Part shown: positions 45,001-55,623 of the stretch, piece by piece
How positions within the stretch are numbered: position 1 is the first letter of the stretch
Layout: each line of letters starts with the position of its first letter
DNA from: Arabidopsis thaliana
Taxonomy: Eukaryota; Streptophyta; Magnoliopsida; Brassicales; Brassicaceae
Assembly (NCBI RefSeq): GCF_000001735.4
Contig: NC_003071.7
Location: 15,351,443-15,415,442 of the forward strand
Reading direction: 5' to 3'
Length of the DNA stretch: 64,000 nucleotides
Program-made: the position numbers and the translations under genes
Notes under the pieces: generated by a model
What the model saw: only the letters and a program-made list of their open reading frames with translations
Databases searched by the model: none
What the model was told of the DNA's origin: nothing

Positions 45001-47747
45001 ACTTAATCAATTTTGCAGCATGCATTTTCCTTCTCTATCTCTCGAATAATTTTGCCCCTACTTCTGTACCTACACTTGTTGTTAAATATTACATGCTGGA
45101 TTAGTTAATTTGTATGTTTAAAATGCTGATATATAAATAGATATGTATATTAACAAGCAGGATCATTTTGAGAACCTTTCCCATTTTGTCACTTTGCAGC
45201 ATATCTGATCACGTCTCTTAAAAAGAGGGTCTGTTGACATCCTTTTATGTTTTTGATAACTCTGTTGAAATTTCAATCACTTTTACTCACATATCTGTCT
45301 GGTCTATGTAGAATGTGTTTCCCTTCCGAGTATACCTCGTGGTAACTGGCATTGCAAATACTGCGAGAATAAGTTCACGAGCGAAATTGCTGGAGAGTAC
45401 AATGTCAATTCTTCTGCAGTTGGGCAACTAGAAGGAGTTGATCCTGTTGATCAATTAGCTGGACGATGCATTCGCGTTGTCAAGAACATGGAAGCTGAAA
45501 CAAATGGGTGTGTATTATGCAGGTAAATATTCTGAGTAGTCTAAATTCTTCTGTTAATGTGTCTTATGCTAAAATTTGTTTGACAACTCTGCCCTTAAAG
45601 TTTTATGGGTGTCACCTTTTCTGAGAGAATCAGGTCTATCTTAAATTAATTGTTTCGGAAGAACGCTAGGTCTCTTAAAAGTATTACATGTTTCGATCGA
45701 CCATTATGTCTATGTTAAAGTGTCTTAAGAGTAGAGGTTTTGATGTGATAGCTGCATTTTGTATGTCTGGCCAAATAGTAAATAGATAAAACTAAACTGG
45801 TATATATTTTTATAATCTTAGCTAATAAAAGATTTTGTCTGCAGTGGTTCTGATTTTTGTAGATCAGGATTTGGGCCACGGACAATCATAATATGTGATC
45901 AGGTACTTTCTCAATCGTGGCGAGATCTTAAATTAGATTATTCTGTAAATTTTATATCAAACTATTTATCTCTATTTTGCAACAGTGTGAAAAGGAGTAC
46001 CACATTGGATGTTTGAGTAGTCAGAATATTGTGGATTTAAAGGTAACCACATATAGCTTCAACCCCAACTCACAATCTTCTGCGTTGACATAGATTGGAT
46101 CATTATCTTTATTGTCTGCCCTGATTTCAACTTACACGGGGTATATGATTTTCTGACAGGAATTACCTAAAGGAAACTGGTTTTGCTCCATGGACTGTAC
46201 GAGGATCAACTCCACATTACAAAAGTTACTTCTTGGTGGGGCGGAGAAGCTTTCAGATTCTTCTTTGGGAATAATACAGACGAAGCAAGAGAGAAATGAT
46301 GTATATTCCATCAGTGATCTTGACATCAGATGGAGACTGATCAGCGGCAAAGTTACTTCTCCTGAAAGCCGAATGTTACTGTCTCAGGCATTGGCTATTT
46401 TTCATGTAAGTGCCTCTGCATTTCAAAACTTAGAATTAAATCTTTATGTGATGGCAATTTTGTTGTTTTGATTTGATAATTAGTACTGTTAAACAAAGGA
46501 AAAATCTGTTTAGCTCATTGCTGATTCTCTTTCCATTTAATCTTGGCCGGAAATTATGGGGCAGGGTAACTAGCAAAATGCTGTACAAAATACACAATAG
46601 GCCAAGGAAGGTTACATAAGTCTATCTTAAAAGTTGAATCATGTATGTATATATGTATGAAATAAATTATCTTGATTTGGTTAGTATGTACAAATATCTC
46701 TATTTCTATGCCTACAATTTGAACCAAAGGCATAACTATGCAGAAGTTTATATCTCTCTCTGCATTTTTAATGGTCACATATGACACACATTTTTTCTCA
46801 ATAGGAATTAGCTAAACTTTACCATCGTGCCCTAAGTTTATTTCAGTGTCTTCCTTACAGGATTGCTTCGATCCTATAGTTGATCCACTTTCTGGGAGCA
46901 ATCTTATTCCGAGAATGGTTTACGGGTGAGGACTCTTCCATTAATGCCCTCTTCAAGTAGCCTGACTTTCAAATACCATCAATAACAATCACAAGTGCCT
47001 TTTTCGTTTAGGAAGACTATGCAAGGACAAGACTACGGGGGAATCTGCTGTGCTGTTTTGACTGTTAAGTAAGATCTCTTCCCTACCTCTACCTAACCAT
47101 AGGCCATATTTGTATTGCGGTTAAGCATTGATTTGGCTTTTATACAGTGCGACTGTTGTTTCTGCTGGACTATTACGAGTATTTGGCCGAGAGGTTGCAG
47201 AACTTCCATTAGTTGCAACACGCATGTGCAGCCGAGAGAAGGTAATGTCTTCTTGTCTCTTGAAAATTCGTATCTAGAAGATAAATACCGTTTCGTGATT
47301 GACTTAAGGTTTCATGGGGTTTTATATAAAACAGGGCTACTTTCAATTGCTCTTTTCCTGCATTGAGAAGCTACTCTCATCCCTGAATGTTGAAAGCATC
47401 GTGGTTCCAGCAGCTGAAGAGGCAGAGCCCTTATGGATGAACAAATTTGGGTTCAGAAAACTTGCACCTGAACAGGTAAAAACGATGACTTTGACTCGTT
47501 TGTGAATTGTGTAGTTTTTGAAATTTGTTCTAAGAGAATCTGACAACAATTAAATCCTTCGTTGCTACAGCTCAGTAAGTATATAAAGATATGCTACCAA
47601 ATGGTGAGGTTCAAAGGAGCATCCATGCTGCAGAAACCAGTCGATTCACACCAAATCATTGACAAGACAATCGAAACCGGTGCATCTTTAGAAGAAAATT
47701 TTGATTTGAAACAAGCCAATGAGTTGTATGTTCATCCTTTGTGTTGA
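42005..47747 (+). CDS. PHD-finger GNAT-type acetyltransferase-like protein (IDM1-like)
   Basis: Twenty coding exons: 42005-42859, 42944-43021, 43130-43334, 43421-43580, 43733-43807, 44010-44102, 44206-44295, 44388-44469, 44560-44619, 44691-44743, 44824-44990, 45312-45522, 45845-45902, 45986-46042, 46160-46405, 46861-46925, 47012-47068, 47148-47241, 47335-47475, 47571-47747. They total 3024 nt, 1007 aa. A basic, disordered N terminus leads to the plant-specific region with [14 protein letters not shown]...SLHEWA (the motif called TPL-binding/Jas-like). A PHD finger follows ([24 protein letters not shown]...WHCKYC, about 620-660), then a second zinc module (CVLCSGSDFC...[12 protein letters not shown]) and a C-terminal GNAT fold (about 830-950). 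The set matches INCREASED DNA METHYLATION 1 relatives, nuclear chromatin regulators. Enzyme activity is inferred. I recall At2g36720. Confidence 0.92.
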
Positions 47748-48429
47748 GGCAAAGCAAGTCATGGATTTAGTGAAAGATGGATTAAAGGGTGAAGCGTTTA
47801 GGTTTTAAACAAGTTCTTACAACATATACTAGTGTAAATTTTTGTAGATGCGAAGCTCTTTTTTGTTATGTTTTTTTAGGTTCACATTTTTACATTGTGT
47901 TCTTTTTGGGAACAAAAGTTTACGTTTCTACCAATACGTTTTTATTGGATTATATCAAGATGGTTACTCGCTTTTCATTTTCTGATCCATGATACCATTT
48001 TTATTCAAATGCACCAAAATTGTAAAAACAAATTTATGGAGGAATTGAGTCTTCAAACTTTACCAATGGTCTATTCATCGAGCATGGTGTATTCAATCGA
48101 GCATTTGAAGTAATTTGTGATAAACTAACACTAATTTTCAACAAAACTATCATAATTACATTGTTGCAGAGAACCATAATATCTCAATAGCGACATGTTC
48201 AAAAAAGATGGTCAACTTTATAGAGATAGCTACTAAAAATGTATGCAAAAACAAACGTCAAAGATTAGTCTTTAAGACTTGGTATTTTCAAGAACATCTT
48301 TGTATCTTCTTCCTCACATCTTTGTTCAAACATTTTCTAAGATTCAGAAGTCTAAGAGAAAGAATCATGATTTTTCTCATTGTTCTACTCTCTCTCTCTC
48401 GAAAATCCGTTTTTCTTCTTCATCAGAAT
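47748..48429. other. 3' flank of the PHD gene
   Basis: AT-rich region with the probable 3' UTR of the PHD gene. Small open frames (47789-48113, 48208-48450) have no conserved features. At about 48366-48400 a hydrophobic stretch (MIFLIVLLSLS) could be the remains of the signal peptide of the broken pectinesterase that follows, but it is in a different frame. Confidence 0.5.
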
Positions 48430-48866
48430 CTTCTTTCACTTCAAAGTTAGATTTCTTTCCAAACCACAATGACTTTCATCAGAATTCTCTTGTGATAACT
48501 ATTGATCTATATGGTAAAGGTAACTTTACTAACGTTCAAAAGGCCATCGATGTTGTACCTGATTTAAGCTCTTCCAAGACTCTCATCATCATCAATTCAG
48601 AAGTTTACATGTTGTTACTCAACTTTATAACACATGTTCTTTATGTTCTCTGTTCTAGACTTCTACTGATGTATGGTTTCACTGGAAAAACAGGGAAAAA
48701 GTTAAGGTTGGTGTAAACAAGACAAACATATTGATGAAAGGCAGAGGATATCAAAGAACGATCATTGAGTGGAATGATACTGCGCATTCATCAGGAGGAA
48801 CTGCAAATAGCTTCTCTTTTGGTATATTTTCAGCAAATTTCGTTGCCTATAATATCAGCTTTAAGG
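48430..48866 (+). pseudogene. Truncated pectinesterase (exons 1-2 only)
   Basis: The frame with ITIDLYGKGNFTNVQKAIDV and [12 protein letters not shown] matches the end of exon 1 of PME15. After an intron-like gap, 48694-48866 reads REKVKVGVNKTNILMKGRGY and IIEWNDTAHSSGG...NISFK, matching exon 2 and ending at a good donor (AAG|GTAAAC). Exons 3-5, which carry the catalytic Gln, Asp and Arg, are absent. The exon 1 donor is altered, and no in-frame ATG precedes the conserved part. It lies on the opposite strand to the two intact pectinesterases. Confidence 0.8.
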
Positions 48867-48891
48867 TAAACATATTGTAGATCTCTCAAGT

Positions 48892-49110
48892 TATAACCTA
48901 ATTCGTTTATATCGTTGAGTTCTCATATGTTTTGTTATAACCAATCTTAAGAGCCTAATTCGTTTCATATGTGTTGTTATGGCCAGTCTTAAAGAGCCTA
49001 ATTCGTGTATGTTGTTGAGTTCTCATATGTTTTGTTATGATCAGTCTTAAGAGCCTAATTCGTTTCATATGTTTTGTTATAACCAGTCTTAACAGCCTAC
49101 TTCGTTTTGA
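48892..49110. repeat. Degenerate minisatellite, TCTTAAGAGCCTAATTCGT units
   Basis: About five irregular units contain CCTAATTCGTTTCATATG and TTTTGTTAT(A/G)ACCAGTCTTA at intervals of about 40-65 bp (for example AGCCTAATTCG at about 48952, 48994 and 49052). Some units carry the extra phrase GTTGTTGAGTTCTCATATGT. The array starts just after the last donor of the truncated pectinesterase. Confidence 0.75.
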
Positions 49111-49994
49111 ACCATTATTTAGTTACGTTTTGTGCAAACGTTAAGCTGTTTTTGAGTGATTATCTAGATAAACTATCTAGACTTAAACCAAGTGATATAC
49201 GTGTATCTATATAAATGTACATGTTAATATCTCACACATGTGTATAAGAATATACTAAAAAATTGTGATTTTTGAACATTTACACCATTGTGATATATGT
49301 GTGTGTATATAAATCTACTAACGTGAAACCGAAAATGAAAACAAAATCAAAGGAAGGTCACGACTCACAAATAAGGAGATTTTATGAAAAGTTTCTACAA
49401 ATTTGTTGATTTGTTTTAAAAACGTGTCAAAAATTAAAAAATATTATAAAGGAAATGAAAATATATAAGTTGACTCAATAGTTAAAAGCATGATAAAATA
49501 TAAAAGTAAGTACAGCTAATATGAAAAAATGTTAAAATATGACACCTATCAAATACCAAAAGTGCAAAAGATTTATAATAAGATATGTCTATCATGATAT
49601 ATTTCTACTCTAAGCTTTGATAACATCATATTAGTCAGTGGATACATTTTCATGCTAGAATGGGTAGAAAATATTATAAATTAGAAGAAAATCTCGAAGG
49701 AAGATCCATATAAAGAAAACCATTATTTTTCATAACTATATAGAAAAAAAAAATATTATTATAAATGTATTGCTATAGTAATAAAAAAATATTTCTACCT
49801 AAATATCTATTTTAAAATTCCTGTAGTCCATAAAGAAAATGAATAGTGAATTTAATTTTTATTACTTGGAGATAAGATTGTCATCACAACTTCAAAACTA
49901 TAAATAGAGAGTTACTTTCACATGATAAACTCATCCATTGATCAACATAAACGAAAAAGAAAGAAAAAAACACACACAAACAGATACAACAAAA
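49111..49994. other. Promoter region of the small peptide gene at 49995
   Basis: AT-rich, with no coding frame. A clear TATA box TATAAATA lies at 49899-49906, about 90 bp before the ATG, so it is a Pol II promoter for the peptide gene. Confidence 0.6.
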
Positions 49995-50234
49995 ATGGGT
50001 AAGAATTTGAGCATGATGTTGATGATGGTGATGATAATAGTGGCGATTCTGATCGGAGGTGAAGCAAAATCGGAGATAGAATGCAGTATTTTGTGTCGTC
50101 CCCATTGTAAAAGCTCATCATCAGCTGGAGAATGTTCTGACTGTCATAGAAAATGTGAGCAATCTCCACCATCAGTGAAGAAACAGATTCTTAAGAACGA
50201 GAACATGACCAAAAAATATGATATACTTGACTAA
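49995..50234 (+). CDS. Small secreted cysteine-rich peptide (thionin-like/hairpin type)
   Basis: Single exon, 79 aa. A Met-rich hydrophobic signal peptide (LSMMLMMVMIIVAILIGGEA) is followed by a short mature part. Its six cysteines are spaced C-x3-C-x3-C-x8-C-x2-C-x3-C (ECSILCRPHCKSS...ECSDCHRKC), with a lysine-rich tail lacking cysteines. The paired CxxxC motifs resemble plant thionin-like and hairpin peptides of the kind encoded in large Arabidopsis families, used in defence or reproduction. I cannot name the exact family. The ATG is chosen because it precedes the signal peptide, has an A-rich context (AAAAATGG) and lies about 90 bp after a TATA box. It is not closely similar to the peptide genes at 31-38 kb. 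Confidence 0.65.
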   Translation: MGKNLSMMLMMVMIIVAILIGGEAKSEIECSILCRPHCKSSSSAGECSDCHRKCEQSPPSVKKQILKNENMTKKYDILD

Positions 50235-50680
50235 TTTATAACATATATGATGATTGTATGATTGTATCGATGGACACTTTAGTCCAACTGTTGTTGCTTA
50301 TGTACTTCTATATTATCTTTTAATAATAAGAAGAGAAATTGCATTCTTGTTCTCAGCTCATCCTCATATTGGTGAAAATATTAACTTGAATATAGACACA
50401 ACTAGTTAAGTGGTGGAATCAATATACATATTCATATGCTTTTCATTAATTACAACACAATTAAGTTGACTGATATACAATGCAATTAGTTATGTACTTA
50501 TGTTGGGTACACAAAAAATAAGGTTATGTACTTAAGTTAGATAAAACACTCCCTTATATGAAAGGATATGTATACGTTTAATGATACATGATGGAAGTCA
50601 TCTTTTTTTTTTTTTTAAAGTCATATAACTAAAGACTATGCATGCATATCATTTTAAAGTTAGCTTTATACTCAAAAGTT

Positions 50681-50954
50681 AGATCATCTCCATTGGAAGT
50701 ATCTCAATGAGATACCAAAAAAAAAAAAAAATAATTAAAAAAGGAAAAGTATGAGAGAAGGGAGAAAAAGTAGGAGAGAAGGAGAATTGAGTTTCTCTGA
50801 GAAACTTTGAGAAACTATTCTCATCCAATTTGGACAAGTGTCATCATGCTGTTAGTTCAATTATTAAATAATAATTAATGTATCTGTTTTAATTAAAATA
50901 TTAATATTTTTTTGTTTGAGAAATTTTCTTGTTTTTACTGATGGAGATGGTCTT
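50681..50954. mobile_element. Candidate MITE with short terminal inverted repeats
   Basis: The left end AGATCATCTCCATTGG (50681-50696) pairs with the right end: reverse complement of 50939-50954 reads AGACCATCTCCATCAG, 13 of 16 matching. The element is about 274 bp and AT-rich inside. (A/G)ATC(A/T)TCTCCA(A/T)TGG termini are a familiar type of small DNA element in Brassicaceae. I could not define a clean target-site duplication. Confidence 0.45.
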
Positions 50955-51830
50955 ATATTCTTCATCTTCAACACTTCTCTGAAATTTCTACTCCCTATAT
51001 TTGGACTCGCATTTGATGTCTTAGCTCCTACATTTTAAATCGAAGAATTGTATTTTATGCATATGTCTTCTCTCTTTAGATTATCTTGCTTTTTTCAGTT
51101 ATGTTAGATCAACAAAATGGTTAGTGATAAGATTATGAAATTTTAAGAGATGTATCTTTGTCAAGCCGATTAACCGGCGGAAGTCTCCATGTCGTAAACC
51201 ACCATTTTCGTTGTAGGCACAATTTCGGTTTATTTTTTCGGACAACTTTCGGGATGTACAAACCGAGCAATTAGCATGGTTTTCATTATCTCATCATGTC
51301 TCTCTTTTTTTTTGTCATGTTATATAGATACTCCTTTTGAAATCTTTTTCGTAGCATACGGTTCATTTTAACTTAAGTATTACTTTGATTTTGTGTAGTT
51401 GGAATAATTTTGGGACACGTTTTTATTGTAAGATGAATTAATTAAGAGCATATTGATCCAATAAAAAGAAATAAAAAATCATTGAAAAGTGGTATTTTTG
51501 TATAAAATTCTCAAGTCTTAGGCAGTATATTCTTAACTTGAATCGAGTAAGAGTGGTTAGAGATACTAATGAGAGGTAGTGCAGGAAAACCCCAACCGAA
51601 TAAATAGTATTGTATACAGACTTTAAAATTTAAAACTCAGCATCATCTCATAAACTATGGGGTAGTAATTATCAAGTTTATAACAGAAACCACAAACAAA
51701 TATATATGAAAAGAGAGTGAGAGACAAGAAGAGGTAAATAATACAAACCAGAAAAAGTGAAACTATGAACCAACACAATTTGATCAGAACTCTCAAAGGG
51801 AAGAAGATACAGACATCTTCTTCTTCTTCA

Positions 51831-51909
51831 ATCCCACATCGAGGAAATGCCAAAGGATCCGAGTTGCCCTATTTACATATATAAGAGAACCCGCTGGTCA
51901 AGACAGCGG
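51831..51909 (+). promoter_or_regulatory. Match to plant snRNA promoter (USE plus TATA) with downstream hairpin
   Basis: ATCCCACATCG at 51831-51841 is a perfect match to the plant snRNA Upstream Sequence Element RTCCCACATCG. A TATATAAG box begins at 51878, 36 bp after the USE, the spacing associated with Pol II-type U-snRNA genes. Transcription would start near 51908. A 6-bp-stem hairpin, CCGCTG-loop-CAGCGG, lies at 51891-51909. The following sequence does not resemble U1, U2, U3, U4, U5 or U6 as I know them, so the transcript is unidentified and the match may be fortuitous. Confidence 0.35.
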
Positions 51910-53625
51910 ATTCCAACTCCGAGAGGTTCTTCAAAGAAGAGCCAACACCACCATTATGTTTTTGGTATTGTTTTGTGGAGAGAGTTCCATATGATGCTTT
52001 TATGCTTCTTTATAGACTCACACATACACATATCTATATAATTATATACACATGTCCCTTGTACTATAACAAAAGTACCTGATATTCGATTTGTTTTATG
52101 AATTATATATCATTTGATTATATTTTACTCTCTAGCTCTCGATTTGAAAAAAACATTATGGGTTGAGAAATAGGGAATCTTCCAAGGGATATGCCATATT
52201 TCCATTAGCTAGCTACCTTTTCACTTCAGCTCCAATCGCACACCATGCATTATATTGTATCATTTTGTCATAAATCATTTTACTTTACTTTCTCGCATAC
52301 TTTAAGAAAATGGTATGTGTTTTCTAAAATTATCCTTTGTAATGAATATATTAATAATACCTATGAAAGTTGGTATCTGGTAGAATCATGGATCATACGT
52401 ATGCGATGACTTGACGTAACATATATATTTGTTATGTCTTCTTAACTTGTAAATAATAATACAAAAAAAAAAGCTTGTAGATGAGTAAATATCAGATAAT
52501 TAAAAATTCGGGCATGCAATTTTTTGTTATTCTGGTTCGTATTTTACATGTAAGATATACACATAATATAATGTCATTCACTCATTCGGTATATGAGTTC
52601 TGAGATTTATTATTTTTATTTTAATATTTTCAAACTACCATCAATCATTCACATTAATTAGTATATGCTTTCATGTGAGATTAACTGACATTTGTTTATC
52701 TAGTTCTTGTTTGCTGTTCTTTGGGAATTCAAGTGAAAAACGTAATTCAATGAATATGAGTGTAAAGCTGTTTTGTATATAAATTTTAGAGATATTTTAT
52801 TAATTCTCAAAAACTACTTTTAATCGTTATAGAACCAAAATTAATAACATTAAGCCAGAGCCAAAGCTTGGTTTCATACTTTGAGACTTTGAGTTTGTGT
52901 CATGTGAAAGTAAATGATTAAGTGTTAACTTTTTGTTATTGAATAAAAAAAAATTCAGAATACAGGACGAAAACTGAGAATCTTCCATTGGATATACCAA
53001 ATTTCCATTGGCTACATTATTTAATGGTAGCTCCAATTGCACAAGCCATTCATATTTTCCAAATTAGATTTTACACTTTACATAGGTGTCGCATTTTCTT
53101 TCATCGCGTACGGTAGAGAGTAAAAAGTATAGCATTGAAGAATTGATATTTTAAAATTTTAAACAAAGAAAAATAGACAATATGCTAAACTCTAAAAAAT
53201 CCTTAGAATTTGTAAAAAACAAACATTTAAAAGTTAAATACATGGAAAATTAGAGTTGATAAACTCTTAAAGACTATCTCCCTGATATATCTTTAATTAT
53301 ATACAAATTATTTAGAGAAATATAGTCAACAATTAAGTACTTATGAGTTATGACATTGGATTATGATTGATTACTGATTCTTTTTAATGAATTTTTTTAA
53401 ATAATTGTAAGAAAAACTTGGTATTAATGATCATAAATGTTTCATTAATAATTTTTGAAAATACATAAAAATTTATTGTCCTTATGGTTTGATTATTTAA
53501 CTTTTATCCTAGTCCTTCAATACATCTAGAAAATGTTAAAATGTTGAATCAAATCCTGGCAAATTTTAAGATATTTGTAAAAAATACATACAAGTAAGAA
53601 GAGAAGTCAAGAGAATTGATTCGGA

Positions 53626-55131
53626 TCATTCGGACACCAAACGATAGTCACATGTCAACTGAAACTTGAACAAATCTAATAATTCATAGATGGATACATA
53701 TTCAGAACGAGGATCATACCCTGAGAAGAATCTATGAAACGACCCTCCTAGCTCTAGACAACTCTCTCCGGCGATCTTCTTCATCTTAGTTTCCTTCATT
53801 ACTCTCCTAACTTCTGCTGCCTCAGCCCACATCCTCGCTTCCGCAAACCTATTCGCCACAATCACCAAATTCCCACTCCTCTTTGGTTCTAACTCAATCA
53901 ATCTCTTCTTTACTTTCTCACCAATTCCCTCATCATCTTCATCGTGATGGATACTACAAGCGGAGAGTAGAGTCCTCCAAACAACCGCATCAGGCTCAAA
54001 AGGCATTTTCTTTATGAAGTCATACGCCTCGTTTAGTCGACCTGCACGTCCCAAGATATCTACCATTGCTCCGTAGTGAATCATCATTGGTTTGATCTTG
54101 TGTATTTTCTCCATTTCGTGGAAATATTTGTACCCGTCATCCACCAATCCCGTGTGGCTACAAGCGCATAAAACACCGAGAAATGTTACGTAGTTTGGTC
54201 TCACCGATGATTCTTTCATCATCTTCGAGAATAGTTGAAGGGCTTCTTCTGCAAATCCATATTGTGCTAATCCTACAATCATGGCACTCCAAGTCCAAAC
54301 ATTTTTGTCAACCATTCTTTCGAAAACTAACCTAGCATACTCTAATCCACCTGATTTTGCATACATGTCTACAAGTGCAGTACCTAGTCTACAGTTTAAC
54401 TCTAACTCTCTTACCATCACCTGTGAATGCACCAATTTCCCCAAGCTCAAGTTACCGCCACAAGCCGAAAGCAAAACCACCATTGTCGTCTCATCTGGAC
54501 AAAACCGCTTACCAATCATCTCACAAAAACACTCAAACACCAAATTTAACTTACCATTCTCAACAAGAGCAGTCATAATCGAGTTCCAAGAAACAACATT
54601 TCTCTCAGTCATTTCGTCGAACACCTTCCTGGCATCAGAAGTTTTCTTACAAGTACCATAAAGATGGATCAAATTGTTCCCAACATATACATCAAAATCA
54701 AACCCATGTTTCAAAACCTCAACTTGAATCTGTCTCCCAGCAGTGAGACCTAAAAACGAAGCACAAGCCTTGAGAAGAAAAGGAAAAGTGAGCTTATTAG
54801 GTTTGATTCCTCGTCTCTTCATCTCAGAGTAAACCCAAATCGATTCCACAGGAGAATCACTTGAAGAATAGCCTCTACTGAGCATATTCCAAGTAGAAGG
54901 AGTCGAATCTGAAGAGTGAAGCAGAAGGGTTCGCGCAAAGGCAAGGTCTTTGGCGAGGGATAGTGATGAAACCCGTACAAGCTCGCTGATGATAAAGCTG
55001 TCATTTTGGAGAGAGGAGAGATGGATTTGACCATGGATCTGTAGAAGGTGTTTAATTGAGGAACATAGCTTGAGGAAGATAAGACATTGGTGTTTCCTGG
55101 ATTTGAAGCATGAATCTGAACTCCAAATCAT
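53626..55131 (-). CDS. Pentatricopeptide repeat protein (PLS/E class)
   Basis: Intronless, 501 aa from ATG at 55131. Tandem 35-residue PPR motifs run from about residue 55 to 400: TWNMLSRGYSSS, NKLTFPFLLKAC, VVSWNSIMTALVENG, VWTWSAMIVGLAQYG, NYVTFLGVLCACSHTGLVDDG, AMVDILGRAGRLNEA, VVWRTLLSAC. The C-terminal E-type region (IELEPKRSGNLVIVANRFAEARMWAEAAEVRRVMKE) is present. There is no DYW deaminase end. PPR proteins of this class bind organelle RNA, usually for C-to-U editing site recognition. The target cannot be read from the sequence. A TATA box lies only 57 bp upstream, and an AUG-Ala-stop uORF overlaps the start. I recall At2g36730. Confidence 0.93.
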   Translation of the reverse strand: MIWSSDSCFKSRKHQCLIFLKLCSSIKHLLQIHGQIHLSSLQNDSFIISELVRVSSLSLAKDLAFARTLLLHSSDSTPSTWNMLSRGYSSSDSPVESIWVYSEMKRRGIKPNKLTFPFLLKACASFLGLTAGRQIQVEVLKHGFDFDVYVGNNLIHLYGTCKKTSDARKVFDEMTERNVVSWNSIMTALVENGKLNLVFECFCEMIGKRFCPDETTMVVLLSACGGNLSLGKLVHSQVMVRELELNCRLGTALVDMYAKSGGLEYARLVFERMVDKNVWTWSAMIVGLAQYGFAEEALQLFSKMMKESSVRPNYVTFLGVLCACSHTGLVDDGYKYFHEMEKIHKIKPMMIHYGAMVDILGRAGRLNEAYDFIKKMPFEPDAVVWRTLLSACSIHHDEDDEGIGEKVKKRLIELEPKRSGNLVIVANRFAEARMWAEAAEVRRVMKETKMKKIAGESCLELGGSFHRFFSGYDPRSEYVSIYELLDLFKFQLTCDYRLVSE

Positions 55132-55187
55132 TATGCCATTGGAGCTCTTAGAAATCGCAAAAAGTTTCAATTTTCAAATCGGTGATA

Positions 55188-55195
55188 TATTTATA
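55188..55195 (-). promoter_or_regulatory. TATA box of the PPR gene
   Basis: TATAAATA on the minus strand, 57 bp before the ATG at 55131. A start site about 30 bp downstream would leave a 5' UTR of only about 25-30 nt. Confidence 0.55.
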
Positions 55196-55623
55196 GATTT
55201 GGAACGGTTTTAACGGAACCGAAGTAAAATCAAAAGCTTATTCGGTTCGGTTTAATGTGAAATTGATATTTATCAACCAAAACATATCATCTTTACAAGG
55301 TCAGTAATATACAGAAGATTACACTTTCTCTCTGATTCTGAGATGGGTGTCAGAGGTTTTGGTTAGGAGGATCAATCTCTGATTAGAGTGTTGTTGTTTC
55401 CATTTCAAAGCTCTGATCATGAAAATTTCCTCCATGAATGTTCTTCTCGCTTCTAATCTCTGAGAACCAAAACCATGGTCGTGGGAAGATCCATGAATGA
55501 TGTATCACAATCATGTGAGATGCAGATTCTGCAGAGCATGATTACAACTGTGAGTTCATGATCATGTTTCATGAAAACTAAAGGCTTTATATTAATATAC
55601 TAACCAAATCAGGGAGGTGTTTA
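55196..55623. other. Spacer between SWC2 and the PPR gene
   Basis: This contains the PPR promoter and the 3' UTR of SWC2. Short phrases CATGAA and GATCATG recur around 55410-55570 (for example TCATGATCATG), giving small palindromes. No coding sequence was seen. Confidence 0.55.

Larger units (their letters stand above)
50235..53625. other. Gene-poor region with MITE candidate, snRNA-type promoter match and a direct repeat
   Basis: No protein-coding gene is convincing. It holds a candidate MITE (50681-50954), an isolated snRNA-type promoter match with hairpin (51831-51909), and a diverged direct repeat of about 140 bp (52165-52310 and 52968-53110). The reverse-strand frame at 51623-51853 has no recognisable family. 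The far right is the 3' flank of the PPR gene. Confidence 0.55.

Noticed and set aside
48892-49110. CRISPR-like spaced repeat array
   Set aside because: Units are irregular, spacers are also repeats, and this is a plant nuclear sequence. It is a minisatellite.
51886-51927. tRNA-like folding (AGAACC...GGTTCT with inner hairpin)
   Set aside because: No proper A and B boxes, no full cloverleaf, and stem lengths are wrong for a tRNA.
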